A DNA stretch of 64,000 nucleotides from Amycolatopsis lexingtonensis (GTDB lineage Bacteria > Actinomycetota > Actinomycetes > Mycobacteriales > Pseudonocardiaceae), in assembly GCF_014873755.1 (NCBI RefSeq), contig NZ_JADBEG010000001.1, positions 7,414,501-7,478,500 on the forward strand, in the 5' to 3' direction. The position numbers were made by a program, and so were the translations under genes. Under the pieces are notes generated by a model. The model ran no database searches and was not told the origin of the DNA. It saw only the letters and a list, made by a program, of their open reading frames with translations. Numbering within the stretch: position 1 is the stretch's first letter; every line of letters begins with the position of its first letter. Below, in pieces: positions 8,997-16,180 of this stretch.

Positions 8997-10085
8997 ATGG
9001 GCGAGAACCGCCGCGTACGGGTGGCCATCGTGGGCGTCGGCAACTGCGCGGCGTCGCTGGTCCAGGGTGTCCAGTACTACCGCGACGCGGACCCGGCCAC
9101 CCGCGTCCCCGGTCTGATGCACGTCGACTTCGGCGGCTACCACGTCCGCGACATCGAGTTCGTCGCCGCGTTCGACGTGGACGCGAAGAAGGTCAGCCGC
9201 GACCTCTCCGAGGCGATCTTCGCCTCGGAGAACAACACGATCAAGATCGCCGACGTGCCGCCGCTCGGCGTCACCGTCCAGCGCGGCCACACCCACGACG
9301 GGCTCGGCCGCTTCTACCGCGAGACGATCGAGGAGTCCGACGAGGCCCCGGTCGACGTCGTCGCCGCGCTGCGCGAGGCCGAGGTCGACGTGCTCGTGTC
9401 GTACCTGCCGGTGGGCTCCGAGGTGGCGGACAAGTTCTACGCCCAGGCCGCGATCGACGCCGGGGTGGCGTTCGTCAACGCGCTGCCCGTGTTCATCGCC
9501 TCCGACCCCGAGTGGGCGAAGAAGTTCGAAGACGCCGGCGTCCCGATCGTCGGCGACGACATCAAGTCCCAGGTCGGCGCCACCATCACGCACCGCGTGC
9601 TGGCGAAGCTGTTCGAGGACCGCGGCGTCCAGCTCGACCGGACGATGCAGCTCAACGTGGGCGGGAACATGGACTTCCTGAACATGAAGGAGCTCGAGCG
9701 GCTCGAGTCGAAGAAGATCTCCAAGACCCAGTCCGTCACCTCGCAGGTCGACCGCGACCTCGGCAAGGGCAACGTCCACATCGGACCGTCGGACTACGTG
9801 CAGTGGCTCGACGACCGCAAGTGGGCCTACGTCCGGCTCGAGGGCCGCGCGTTCGGCGACGTGCCGCTGAACCTGGAGTACAAGCTCGAGGTGTGGGACT
9901 CGCCGAACTCGGCGGGCATCATCATCGACGCGGTCCGCGCCGCGAAGATCGCGAAGGACCGAGGCATCGGCGGCCCGATCCTGTCGGCGTCGTCGTACTT
10001 CATGAAGTCGCCGCCGGAGCAGTACGACGACTCGACCGCGCGCGACGCCGTGGAGAAGTTCATCCGCGGCGAGGCCGAGCGCTGA
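8997..10085 (+). CDS. ino1: Inositol-3-phosphate synthase
   Basis: Converts glucose-6-phosphate to 1L-myo-inositol-1-phosphate with NAD+, the first step toward phosphatidylinositol, mycothiol and related actinobacterial compounds. It has 362 residues, close to mycobacterial Ino1. The N-terminal Rossmann motif is [16 protein letters not shown]. The lyase-type region holds [16 protein letters not shown] and [11 protein letters not shown], which are family signatures. The ATG follows AAGGAG at normal spacing. It probably shares a transcript with padR and ends at a strong hairpin. Confidence 0.97.
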   Translation: MGENRRVRVAIVGVGNCAASLVQGVQYYRDADPATRVPGLMHVDFGGYHVRDIEFVAAFDVDAKKVSRDLSEAIFASENNTIKIADVPPLGVTVQRGHTHDGLGRFYRETIEESDEAPVDVVAALREAEVDVLVSYLPVGSEVADKFYAQAAIDAGVAFVNALPVFIASDPEWAKKFEDAGVPIVGDDIKSQVGATITHRVLAKLFEDRGVQLDRTMQLNVGGNMDFLNMKELERLESKKISKTQSVTSQVDRDLGKGNVHIGPSDYVQWLDDRKWAYVRLEGRAFGDVPLNLEYKLEVWDSPNSAGIIIDAVRAAKIAKDRGIGGPILSASSYFMKSPPEQYDDSTARDAVEKFIRGEAER

Positions 10086-10098
10086 TCCTCCGCTGAGC

Positions 10099-10130
10099 AG
10101 AAGGCCGTCACCGCTGGTGGCGGCCTTCTT
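10099..10130 (+). terminator. Intrinsic terminator after ino1
   Basis: Stem agaaggccgtcacc / ggtggcggccttct with a 3-base loop (gct) and one G-U pair, 14 bases past the ino1 stop and followed by a pyrimidine run. It also argues against an ATG at 10117 as the start of the next gene, since that codon lies inside the hairpin. Confidence 0.85.
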
Positions 10131-10176
10131 CTCGTGCTGGACTAAACCGGTGGGGCGGGGTGCGCGTTGGCGGGGT

Positions 10177-10707
10177 GTGAGTGCGAGCGTGGGCGAGAGC
10201 GCGCCGGGGGACCTGGGCGCGCCGACCTTCCACGACCTGTTCCGGGAGTACTTCGGCCAGATGACCCGGCTGGCGCACCTGCTCGGCGCGGACGACGCGG
10301 AAAACGTCGCCCAGGAGGCCTTCGTCAAGCTCCACCAGCGCTGGGACACCCTGACCGACCACAGCCGGGTGGCCGGCTACCTGCGCACGACCGTGGTGAA
10401 CATGTCGCGGTCGCGGACGCGGCACCTGCGCGTGGTCCGGCGCACCCCGCAGGAGCGGCCGCCGGACGAGCTGTCGGCCGAGGTCAGGGCGGTGGCCAAC
10501 TGGGAGCACCAGCAGCTGCGCGCGGTGGTCGAAAAGCTGTCGAGAAGACAGCGCGAGGTCCTCGTGCTGAGGTATTGGCTGGACCTCAGCACGGCGGCGA
10601 TCGCGGAGACGCTCGGCATCTCGCCGGGCACCGTCAAGGCGACCACGCACCACGCGATGGAGAACCTGCGCAAGCACTTGGGGGACGACCTGGGAGGTGA
10701 GCGATGA
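10177..10707 (+). CDS. ECF-type (SigE-like) RNA polymerase sigma factor
   Basis: A sigma-70 family factor of about 176 residues. Region 2 shows FREYFGQMTRLAHLLGADDA followed by NVAQEAFVKLHQRW. Region 4 shows LSRRQREVLVLRYWLDL and an HTH around AAIAETLGISPGTVKATTHH. The GTG at 10177 is chosen because the upstream in-frame ATG lies in the ino1 terminator. The stop overlaps the start of the next gene (ATGA), so a membrane partner is made in fixed ratio. That fits a SigE/SigM-type factor held by an anti-sigma protein. Confidence 0.9.
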   Translation: MSASVGESAPGDLGAPTFHDLFREYFGQMTRLAHLLGADDAENVAQEAFVKLHQRWDTLTDHSRVAGYLRTTVVNMSRSRTRHLRVVRRTPQERPPDELSAEVRAVANWEHQQLRAVVEKLSRRQREVLVLRYWLDLSTAAIAETLGISPGTVKATTHHAMENLRKHLGDDLGGER

Positions 10708-11453
10708 CCGACCTCGAACGCAAGCTGGCCGACGCACTGCGTGAAGAGGCCGACAAGGTCACGCCCAACCTCGACGCGGCGTGGGCCGAGCAGTTGCGCC
10801 GGCAGCACCGCCCCCGCCGCCGCCGGGGCGCGGTGTGGCTCGCCCCGCTCGCCGCGGCGTCAGCGGTCTTGATCAGCGTGCTGGTAGGTGACCAGCTGAA
10901 CACGGCTTCACCTCCGACGCCGGCCTCACCCATGAGCCCCGCAACGACGACGGTAACTGTTGCGGCGCCTCAGCACGTCCCGTCTGCCGTACCCTCGATC
11001 AACGGTGGGCCGGTCGGACTCATGAGTTTCACAGGGCAGACAGACACCTGGAAGGCTTATGCGTTCACTAGTCACCAAAACCTGAACTGGCCGCTGTTTT
11101 GTGTAGCGGCGATGCCCGATGGTCAGCCATTCGACAAGAATGCTCCCCAATTCGGGTTGAGGTCACCGCTTTGTGCCCTCTACCGAACGGATGCAAATCA
11201 AGTTATTTTCGCGCAACAAGTAGGTGAAGAGGGGGGGCCGCTGCCGGCCGATCGTGCGATCTACCTCGCCGACTGCACGGTGCGGGAACTCCGTCTTTAC
11301 AACTCGGAAGGGGATCTGTCCCAAGCGGCGAGGGTTGGTCAGATGCTCGGTATGTGTGTGTTCTTGGCCGACATCACCGCTGGTAAACCGCCGGTACGGT
11401 TCGATGCCCACAGTGGTCAGGTTGTCCGCAGCGGCAGTATCAGCGTGGGCTGA
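10704..11453 (+). CDS. Membrane-anchored protein coupled to the sigma factor (putative anti-sigma)
   Basis: A protein of 249 residues translationally coupled to the sigma gene. Residues 1-45 are a charged cytoplasmic segment, residues about 47-66 form a membrane span (WLAPLAAASAVLISVLVGDQ), then a Ser/Thr/Pro linker and an extracytoplasmic domain with four Cys (FCVAAM, LCALY, ADCTVREL, GMCVF). No zinc-binding HxxxCxxC anti-sigma motif is seen, so the anti-sigma role rests on position and topology. The outer-domain DNA (about 11030-11420) is much less G/C-rich, near half G/C in places, than the rest of the window. Its 3' end overlaps the convergent HAD gene by 14 bases. Confidence 0.7.
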   Translation: MTDLERKLADALREEADKVTPNLDAAWAEQLRRQHRPRRRRGAVWLAPLAAASAVLISVLVGDQLNTASPPTPASPMSPATTTVTVAAPQHVPSAVPSINGGPVGLMSFTGQTDTWKAYAFTSHQNLNWPLFCVAAMPDGQPFDKNAPQFGLRSPLCALYRTDANQVIFAQQVGEEGGPLPADRAIYLADCTVRELRLYNSEGDLSQAARVGQMLGMCVFLADITAGKPPVRFDAHSGQVVRSGSISVG

Positions 11454-12084
11454 GTCCAAGCGCACCCGGCAAGCCGGTGATCTCCGGCACCACCGCCGTC
11501 GCCTGGGCGAGCACCTCGGGATCCGGCGGGAAGTGCGGGTTCGGCACCGCGTACACCGCCATCTTCGCCGCCAGCGCGGACCGCAGGCCGTTCGTCGTGT
11601 CCTCCACGGCGGCGCAGTCCTCCGGCGCCACGCCCAGCAGCTCGGCGGCCCGCAGGTAGACGTCCGGTGCCGGTTTCCCGGCGCCGACCTGCTCGGACGA
11701 CACCGCCGCCCCGACCGGCAGGCCGGTCACGTCGAGGAAGCCCTTGATCAGGATCACCGGCGACGAGCTCGCGATCGCCACTGGCCACTTCGCCGAGACT
11801 TGCCGCACGACGTCCACCGCGCCCGGGATCAGCGGCGGCTCCGCGGCGTACCGGGCGGCCATCCGCTTGACCACCAAAGTCGCGATCTCCGGTGGCGTGA
11901 GCTGCGCGCCGAGCTCCTCCACCAGGTAGCGGGCCCATTCCGGGGTGCTCATCCCCTGCTGCGCGCGGGTCGCCTCCTCGCGCCAGGTGCCGCCGTGCTC
12001 GGCGACGACCGCGCGGCGCACCTCGTCCCAGATCCGTTCCGAGTCCACCAGTACGCCGTCGAGGTCGAAGATCACCGCGTCCAT
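11440..12084 (-). CDS. HAD family hydrolase (beta-phosphoglucomutase/phosphatase type)
   Basis: A protein of 214 residues with all HAD motifs: DLDGVLVDSE (nucleophile Asp, residue 7, and acid Asp, residue 9), ASSSP (motif II Ser), a Lys in GAGKPAPDVYLRAA (motif III) and VEDTTNGLRSA (motif IV). The cap lies between motifs I and II, as in subfamily I phosphatases and beta-phosphoglucomutases. The substrate cannot be read from sequence; a small sugar phosphate is most likely. Monocistronic, on the minus strand, overlapping the end of the convergent anti-sigma-like gene. Confidence 0.9.
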   Translation of the reverse strand: MDAVIFDLDGVLVDSERIWDEVRRAVVAEHGGTWREEATRAQQGMSTPEWARYLVEELGAQLTPPEIATLVVKRMAARYAAEPPLIPGAVDVVRQVSAKWPVAIASSSPVILIKGFLDVTGLPVGAAVSSEQVGAGKPAPDVYLRAAELLGVAPEDCAAVEDTTNGLRSALAAKMAVYAVPNPHFPPDPEVLAQATAVVPEITGLPGALGLSPR

Positions 12085-12113
12085 GCCCCCGAGCGTAGCT
12101 TGTGAGAGGAGTT

Positions 12114-12153
12114 ACTTAGCCACCCTTACTAATTTTTGTTAGCCTGGCTAAGT
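12114..12153 (+). promoter_or_regulatory. Putative MarR operator/promoter
   Basis: An inverted repeat acttagcc (12114-12121) / ggctaagt (12146-12153), with a smaller inner repeat ctaa (12129-12132) / ttag (12139-12142), runs right up to the GTG start of the marR gene. There is no room for a ribosome site, so the mRNA may be leaderless, with a -10-like TAGCCT just upstream. Autorepression by the MarR protein is likely. Confidence 0.55.
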
Positions 12154-12673
12154 GAATTCCCCGATCGCCGACCTCGCCCACCGGCTGCGGCCGCTGGTCT
12201 TCCGGCTGTATCACCAGGTGCGCCGCCAGACCCCGCAGCTGTCGCTGACCCTCACCCAGGGGTCGGTGCTGAGCGAGCTGGTCAACGGCGGGCCGCGGCG
12301 GATGAGCGCGCTGGCCGAGTTCGAGCAGGTCAAGCTGCCGTCGATGACCGACGTCGTCGGCCGCCTCGAACGGCTCGGCCTCGCCACCCGCATGCCGGAC
12401 CCCGCCGACGGCCGCGCGGTGCTCGTGGACGTCACCGGCGAGGGCCGCCGCTTCTACGCCGAGACGGTGGCCGCCCGCGAGGAGTTCCTCCGCGAGCGGC
12501 TCATCGCGATGGACGACACCGACCGCGCCGCGATCGAAGCCGCCCTCCCGGCTCTCGCCAAGTTGCTTTTGGGGGGTCCAGGGGGGCTTGCCCCCCCGGC
12601 TGGGGTCTGGGGCCCGGCCCCAGAAGACACAGTTGCTCGTGGACACCAAGAAGGAGGAACTGATCAGCGATGA
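12152..12673 (+). CDS. MarR family transcriptional regulator with repeat-derived C-terminus
   Basis: A 173-residue winged-helix repressor. The HTH lies around MSALAEFEQVKLPSMTDVVG and the wing at MPDPADGRAVLVDVT. Typical MarR proteins end near residue 138 (ALPALAKLL). Here the frame continues through a GC-palindromic repeat and adds about 36 low-complexity residues (GGPGGLAPPAGVWGPAPED...). The GTG start is essentially at the transcription start. The stop overlaps the start of the MFS gene (ATGA), so regulator and transporter are coupled; a drug or toxic-compound efflux switch is the likely role (inference). Confidence 0.9.
   Translation: MNSPIADLAHRLRPLVFRLYHQVRRQTPQLSLTLTQGSVLSELVNGGPRRMSALAEFEQVKLPSMTDVVGRLERLGLATRMPDPADGRAVLVDVTGEGRRFYAETVAAREEFLRERLIAMDDTDRAAIEAALPALAKLLLGGPGGLAPPAGVWGPAPEDTVARGHQEGGTDQR
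12569..12630. repeat. GC-palindromic repeat element inside the 3' end of marR
   Basis: Two adjacent GC hairpins: ggggggcttgcccccc (12581-12596) and ctggggcccggccccag (12607-12623), in a block of G and C runs unlike surrounding coding DNA. I recall similar G-run palindromes as dispersed small repeats at gene ends in Amycolatopsis-like genomes, but a second copy is not present in this window. Confidence 0.55.
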
Positions 12674-13887
12674 GCGCTGAACACCACTCGAGCCTGCTGG
12701 ACGCCGTCAAGGGCCAGCCCAAGCAGGTGTGGATCACCGCGTTCGCCGCGGTCATCGCCTTCATGGGGATCGGTCTGGTCGACCCGATCCTGCTTTCCAT
12801 CGCCAAGGGCCTGGACGCGACGCCGTCCCAGGTCACCCTGCTCTTCTCGTCCTACCTCGGCGTCCAGGTCATCGCGATGCTGGTCACCGGCGCGGCGAGC
12901 GCCAAGTTCGGCGCCAAGCGCACGGTGCTGGTCGGGCTGACGCTGATCGTCGCGGCCACCGCCCTGTGCGCGGCCGCCGGGTCGATCGAGCAGCTCGTCG
13001 GGCTGCGCGCGGTCTGGGGCCTGGGCAACGCGTTCTTCATCGCGACGGCGCTTTCGGTGATCGTCGGGGCCGCGACCGGTGGCCAGTCCGGCGCGATCCT
13101 GCTCTACGAAGCCGCGCTCGGCGTCGGCCTGTCGGTCGGCCCGCTGCTGGGCGCGCTGCTCGGCAGCATCTCCTGGCGCGGCCCGTTCCTCGGCACCGCG
13201 ATCCTGATGGCCGGCGCGCTCGTGCTGTGCGCGGTGTTCCTCAAGAGCGACAAGCACGAGAAGCGCGAGCCGATCAAGCTGCTCGACCCGCTCCGCGCGC
13301 TGAAGCACACCGGTCTGCTGCGCACCTCCGTCGCCTCGGCGCTGTACACCGCCGCGTTCTTCGCGGTGCTGGCCTGGTCGCCGTTCGTCCTCGGCTGGAG
13401 CGCCATCGCCGTCGGGCTGATCTTCTGCGGCTGGGGCCTGTGCGTCGCGGTCGCCGGCGTCGCCCTCGCGCCGCGGCTGGCCGCCAAGCTCGGCGAGCGG
13501 CACGCGGCCGCGGCCGCCGTCTTCGGCTACGCCGTGCTGATGCTGGTGCTCGCGGTGCCGAGCAAGCCGGTCCTGGTCGCCGGGATCATCGTCTCCGGGC
13601 TGGTGTCCGGGCTGTTGAACACGCTGTTCACCGGTACCGCGATGTCGATCAGCGACGCGCCGCGCCCGGTCGCCAGCGCGGGCTACAACTTCTGCCGCTG
13701 GCTCGGTGGCGCCGTGGCCGCGACGCTGGTCGGGCACGTGGCCGAGTGGTTCGGTTCGCCGCAGGCGCCGTTCGTCGTCTCGGCCATCCTGTGCGTCGTC
13801 GCCGGTGCGCTGCTCTCGCTGCGGGAGAAGAAGGCCGACCCGCACACCGTGCCGCGGGAAGCGGTGCTCGTCGGCGAAGAGTTCTGA
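12670..13887 (+). CDS. MFS transporter (drug efflux type)
   Basis: A 12-span major facilitator of 405 residues, located in the membrane and probably exporting small hydrophobic compounds with protons. The first span is VWITAFAAVIAFMGIGLVDP. The signature loop between spans 2 and 3 is GAASAKFGAKRTVLVG, and the span-5 region GVGLSVGPLLGALLGSISWR resembles motif C of DHA1/DHA2 exporters. A central cytoplasmic loop is charged (SDKHEKREPIKLLDP). It overlaps marR by four bases, supporting substrate-induced efflux controlled by that repressor. The substrate is unknown. Confidence 0.92.
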   Translation: MSAEHHSSLLDAVKGQPKQVWITAFAAVIAFMGIGLVDPILLSIAKGLDATPSQVTLLFSSYLGVQVIAMLVTGAASAKFGAKRTVLVGLTLIVAATALCAAAGSIEQLVGLRAVWGLGNAFFIATALSVIVGAATGGQSGAILLYEAALGVGLSVGPLLGALLGSISWRGPFLGTAILMAGALVLCAVFLKSDKHEKREPIKLLDPLRALKHTGLLRTSVASALYTAAFFAVLAWSPFVLGWSAIAVGLIFCGWGLCVAVAGVALAPRLAAKLGERHAAAAAVFGYAVLMLVLAVPSKPVLVAGIIVSGLVSGLLNTLFTGTAMSISDAPRPVASAGYNFCRWLGGAVAATLVGHVAEWFGSPQAPFVVSAILCVVAGALLSLREKKADPHTVPREAVLVGEEF

Positions 13888-13903
13888 GTTCCGCACCCAC
13901 CGT

Positions 13904-13935
13904 GACAGCCCCGGGATCCGTGTCCCGGGGCTGTC
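13904..13935 (+). terminator. Terminator hairpin of the marR-MFS operon
   Basis: A 13-base perfect stem, gacagccccggga (13904-13916) and its complement (13923-13935), loop tccgtg, 17 bases past the MFS stop. There is no U-run, which is usual in high-GC actinobacteria. Confidence 0.75.
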
Positions 13936-13939
13936 GGCT

Positions 13940-13961
13940 GTACACCCGTTGTTCACCCAGA
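13940..13961 (+). promoter_or_regulatory. Candidate PHO box upstream of phoX
   Basis: Two direct 11-base units, gtacacccgtt (13940-13950) and gttcacccaga (13951-13961), match the pattern of PhoP-binding direct repeats in Streptomyces (GTTCACC-type units at 11-base spacing). They lie 68 bases before the phoX start, a suitable place for activation under phosphate limitation. Confidence 0.55.
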
Positions 13962-14028
13962 AGTCCGGAAAGACTGGTTTTGGGCACTTAGGTTCGGTTC
14001 GTTCCCGAATCCCCACCATGGAGGCGCT

Positions 14029-16092
14029 GTGCCCGACCGCCTGCTCCCGTTGTTCGCCGCTCATCCGGGCGGCCGTTCCCCGATCACCTGCGAGTACCGC
14101 TGCGGCAACGCGTGCGCCCACCCCGAGGCGAACGACTCCGGGAACGAGTACTTCGGTGACGTCGTCAAGGACATCTCCCGCCGCCGGGTCTTCAAGGCCG
14201 GAGCCGTGATGGCCGCCGCCGCGGGCGGGTTCGCCGCGTTGTCCGGTACGGCCGCGGCCTCGCCGCTCGAGAAGCCCCAGCCGTCGCGCCCGGTGCCGGG
14301 CACCGACTTCGACCCGGTCCCGCCGAACAAGCTCGACGCGGTCAGCATCCCCGACGCCTACGCGCAGCGCGTCGTCGTCCGGTGGGGCGACCCGGTCGTC
14401 GCGGGCGCGCCGAAGTTCGACTTCACCAAGCAGACCGCCGCCGCGCAGGCGAAGCAGTTCGGCTACAACAACGACTTCGTCGGCCTGATCCCGCAGGACG
14501 CGCTGGGCCTGACGAACCTGCTCGTGGTCAACCACGAGTACACGACCGAGGTCCACATGTTCCCGGCCGACCAGTACGACCCGGCGAACCCGACCGAGGA
14601 GCAGGTCAAGATCGCCTGGGCCGCGCACGGTCTCTCGGTGCTGCTGACCCGCCGCGACCCGGTCCGCGGCGGCCTCGAGGTGGTCCCCAGCCGCTACGGC
14701 CGCCGGATCACGCTCGACACGATCTTCGAGGTGCGCGGCCCGGCCGCCGGCTCGAAGTTCCTCAAGACGTCGGCCGACCCGACCGGGCGCAAGGTCCGCG
14801 GCACGCAGAACAACTGCTCCGGCGGCGTGACGCCGTGGGGCACGGTGCTCTCCGGCGAGGAGAACTTCGACCAGTACTTCGCGAACTCCGACAAGGTCAC
14901 CGACCCGGTCGAGGCGGCGCGGCTCAAGCGCTACTCCATCGGCAGCGGCACGAGCACCCGCAAGTGGGAGCGGTTCGACAAGCGCTGGGACGTCTCGCAG
15001 GAGCCCAACGAGCCGAACCGCTTCGGCTGGGTCGTCGAAATCGACCCCAACGACCCGGACTCGACGCCGGTCAAGCACACCGCGCTCGGCCGGTTCAAGC
15101 ACGAAGCCGCGAACGTCAAGATCACCGCGGACGGCCACGTCGCCGTCTACTCCGGGGACGACAGCCGCTTCGAATACATCTACAAGTTCGTCTCGAAGGG
15201 CAAGTACAAGCCCGGCAAGAGCGCGCACGCGCGGCGCCACAACTCGGCGCTGCTCGACGAGGGCACGCTGTACGTCGGCCGGTTCACCGGTGACAGCCCG
15301 GCCGCGGAGATCGACGGCACCGGCAAGCTGCCCGCCGACGGCGAGTTCGACGGCCGCGGCGAGTGGATCCCGCTGGTGAGCGGCGACAAGTCCTTTGTGG
15401 ACGGATTCACCGCCGAAGAGGTCTACGTCTTCACCCGCCAGGCCGCGGACAAGGTGAACGCCACGAAGATGGACCGGCCGGAGGACATCGAGCCGAACCC
15501 GGTCAACGGCCGGATCTACGCGGCACTGACCAACAACTCCGACCGCGGCGCGACCGGCAAGGCCGGTGCCGACGAGCCGAACCCGCGCGTGGGCAACAAG
15601 AACGGGCACATCCTGGAGTGGGAGGAGGACCGCGGCGACGCGGCGTCGACCCGGTTCTCCTGGCGGCTGCTGCTGGTCTGCGGTGACCCGAAGGCGGCCG
15701 ACACCTACTTCGGCGGCTTCCCGAAGGACCAGGTCAGCCCGATCTCCTGCCCGGACAACGTGGCCTTCGACCGGTACGGCAACCTGTGGATCGCCACCGA
15801 CGGCAACGCTCTCGGCGCGAACGACGGCCTCTTCTCGGTGCCGGTCACCGGGCCGGAGCGCGGGCACGTCAAGCAGTTCCTCTCGGTGCCGGTCGGCGCC
15901 GAGACGTGCGGCCCGGTCGTCACCGACCACCTCGTGCTCGTCGCGGTGCAGCACCCGGGCGAGAACGCGGCCAGCTCGGCGAACCCGACGTCGCACTGGC
16001 CGGACGGCGGCACCGCGCAGCCGCGGCCGTCGATCGTTTCGGTGTGGAAGAAGGGCCGCTTCGGGCTGCCCGGCCGCATCGGCGAGCGCTGA
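14029..16092 (+). CDS. phoX: PhoX family alkaline phosphatase (DUF839)
   Basis: A calcium/iron-type secreted phosphatase of 687 residues that releases phosphate from organic esters outside the cell. Residues about 48-75 form a Tat signal (SRRRVFKAGAVMAAAAGG), preceded by a Cys-containing N-terminal segment typical of long PhoX precursors. The body carries VVNHEYTTE, NCSGGVTPWGTVLSGEEN and CPDNVAFDRYGNLWIATDG, which are DUF839/PhoX signatures. The GTG start at 14029 has only a weak ribosome site. A candidate PHO box lies upstream, so phosphate control by PhoP is likely. It is probably transcribed alone, ending at the hairpin downstream. Confidence 0.92.
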   Translation: MPDRLLPLFAAHPGGRSPITCEYRCGNACAHPEANDSGNEYFGDVVKDISRRRVFKAGAVMAAAAGGFAALSGTAAASPLEKPQPSRPVPGTDFDPVPPNKLDAVSIPDAYAQRVVVRWGDPVVAGAPKFDFTKQTAAAQAKQFGYNNDFVGLIPQDALGLTNLLVVNHEYTTEVHMFPADQYDPANPTEEQVKIAWAAHGLSVLLTRRDPVRGGLEVVPSRYGRRITLDTIFEVRGPAAGSKFLKTSADPTGRKVRGTQNNCSGGVTPWGTVLSGEENFDQYFANSDKVTDPVEAARLKRYSIGSGTSTRKWERFDKRWDVSQEPNEPNRFGWVVEIDPNDPDSTPVKHTALGRFKHEAANVKITADGHVAVYSGDDSRFEYIYKFVSKGKYKPGKSAHARRHNSALLDEGTLYVGRFTGDSPAAEIDGTGKLPADGEFDGRGEWIPLVSGDKSFVDGFTAEEVYVFTRQAADKVNATKMDRPEDIEPNPVNGRIYAALTNNSDRGATGKAGADEPNPRVGNKNGHILEWEEDRGDAASTRFSWRLLLVCGDPKAADTYFGGFPKDQVSPISCPDNVAFDRYGNLWIATDGNALGANDGLFSVPVTGPERGHVKQFLSVPVGAETCGPVVTDHLVLVAVQHPGENAASSANPTSHWPDGGTAQPRPSIVSVWKKGRFGLPGRIGER

Positions 16093-16100
16093 CATAAACC

Positions 16101-16156
16101 GGCCCGCACCGGCCGATGTTCACTCTTAAGTGGACGGTTCTCGCCCGGTGCGGGCC
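16101..16156 (+). terminator. Hairpin after phoX
   Basis: A 12-base perfect stem, ggcccgcaccgg (16101-16112) and ccggtgcgggcc (16145-16156), with a 32-base loop containing a small palindrome around cttaag. It starts 9 bases after the phoX stop and ends 24 bases before the next start. Nearly the same stem recurs in the pckG leader. Confidence 0.6.
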
Positions 16157-16180
16157 GGTGCCACGCGCCATAGTCGAAGC

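Noticed and set aside
13917..13935. The hairpin after the MFS gene as a phoX leader element
   Set aside because: It is directly after the MFS stop and the candidate PHO box follows it, so it fits better as the end of the marR-MFS operon.
12664..16095. A 1,143-codon open frame on the minus strand over the MFS and PhoX genes
   Set aside because: It is antisense to two strongly supported genes; its long Arg/Gly/Val-rich translation is the usual shadow of GC3-biased coding DNA. The same applies to long antisense frames at 35082-37688, 41853-43895 and 45661-47646.
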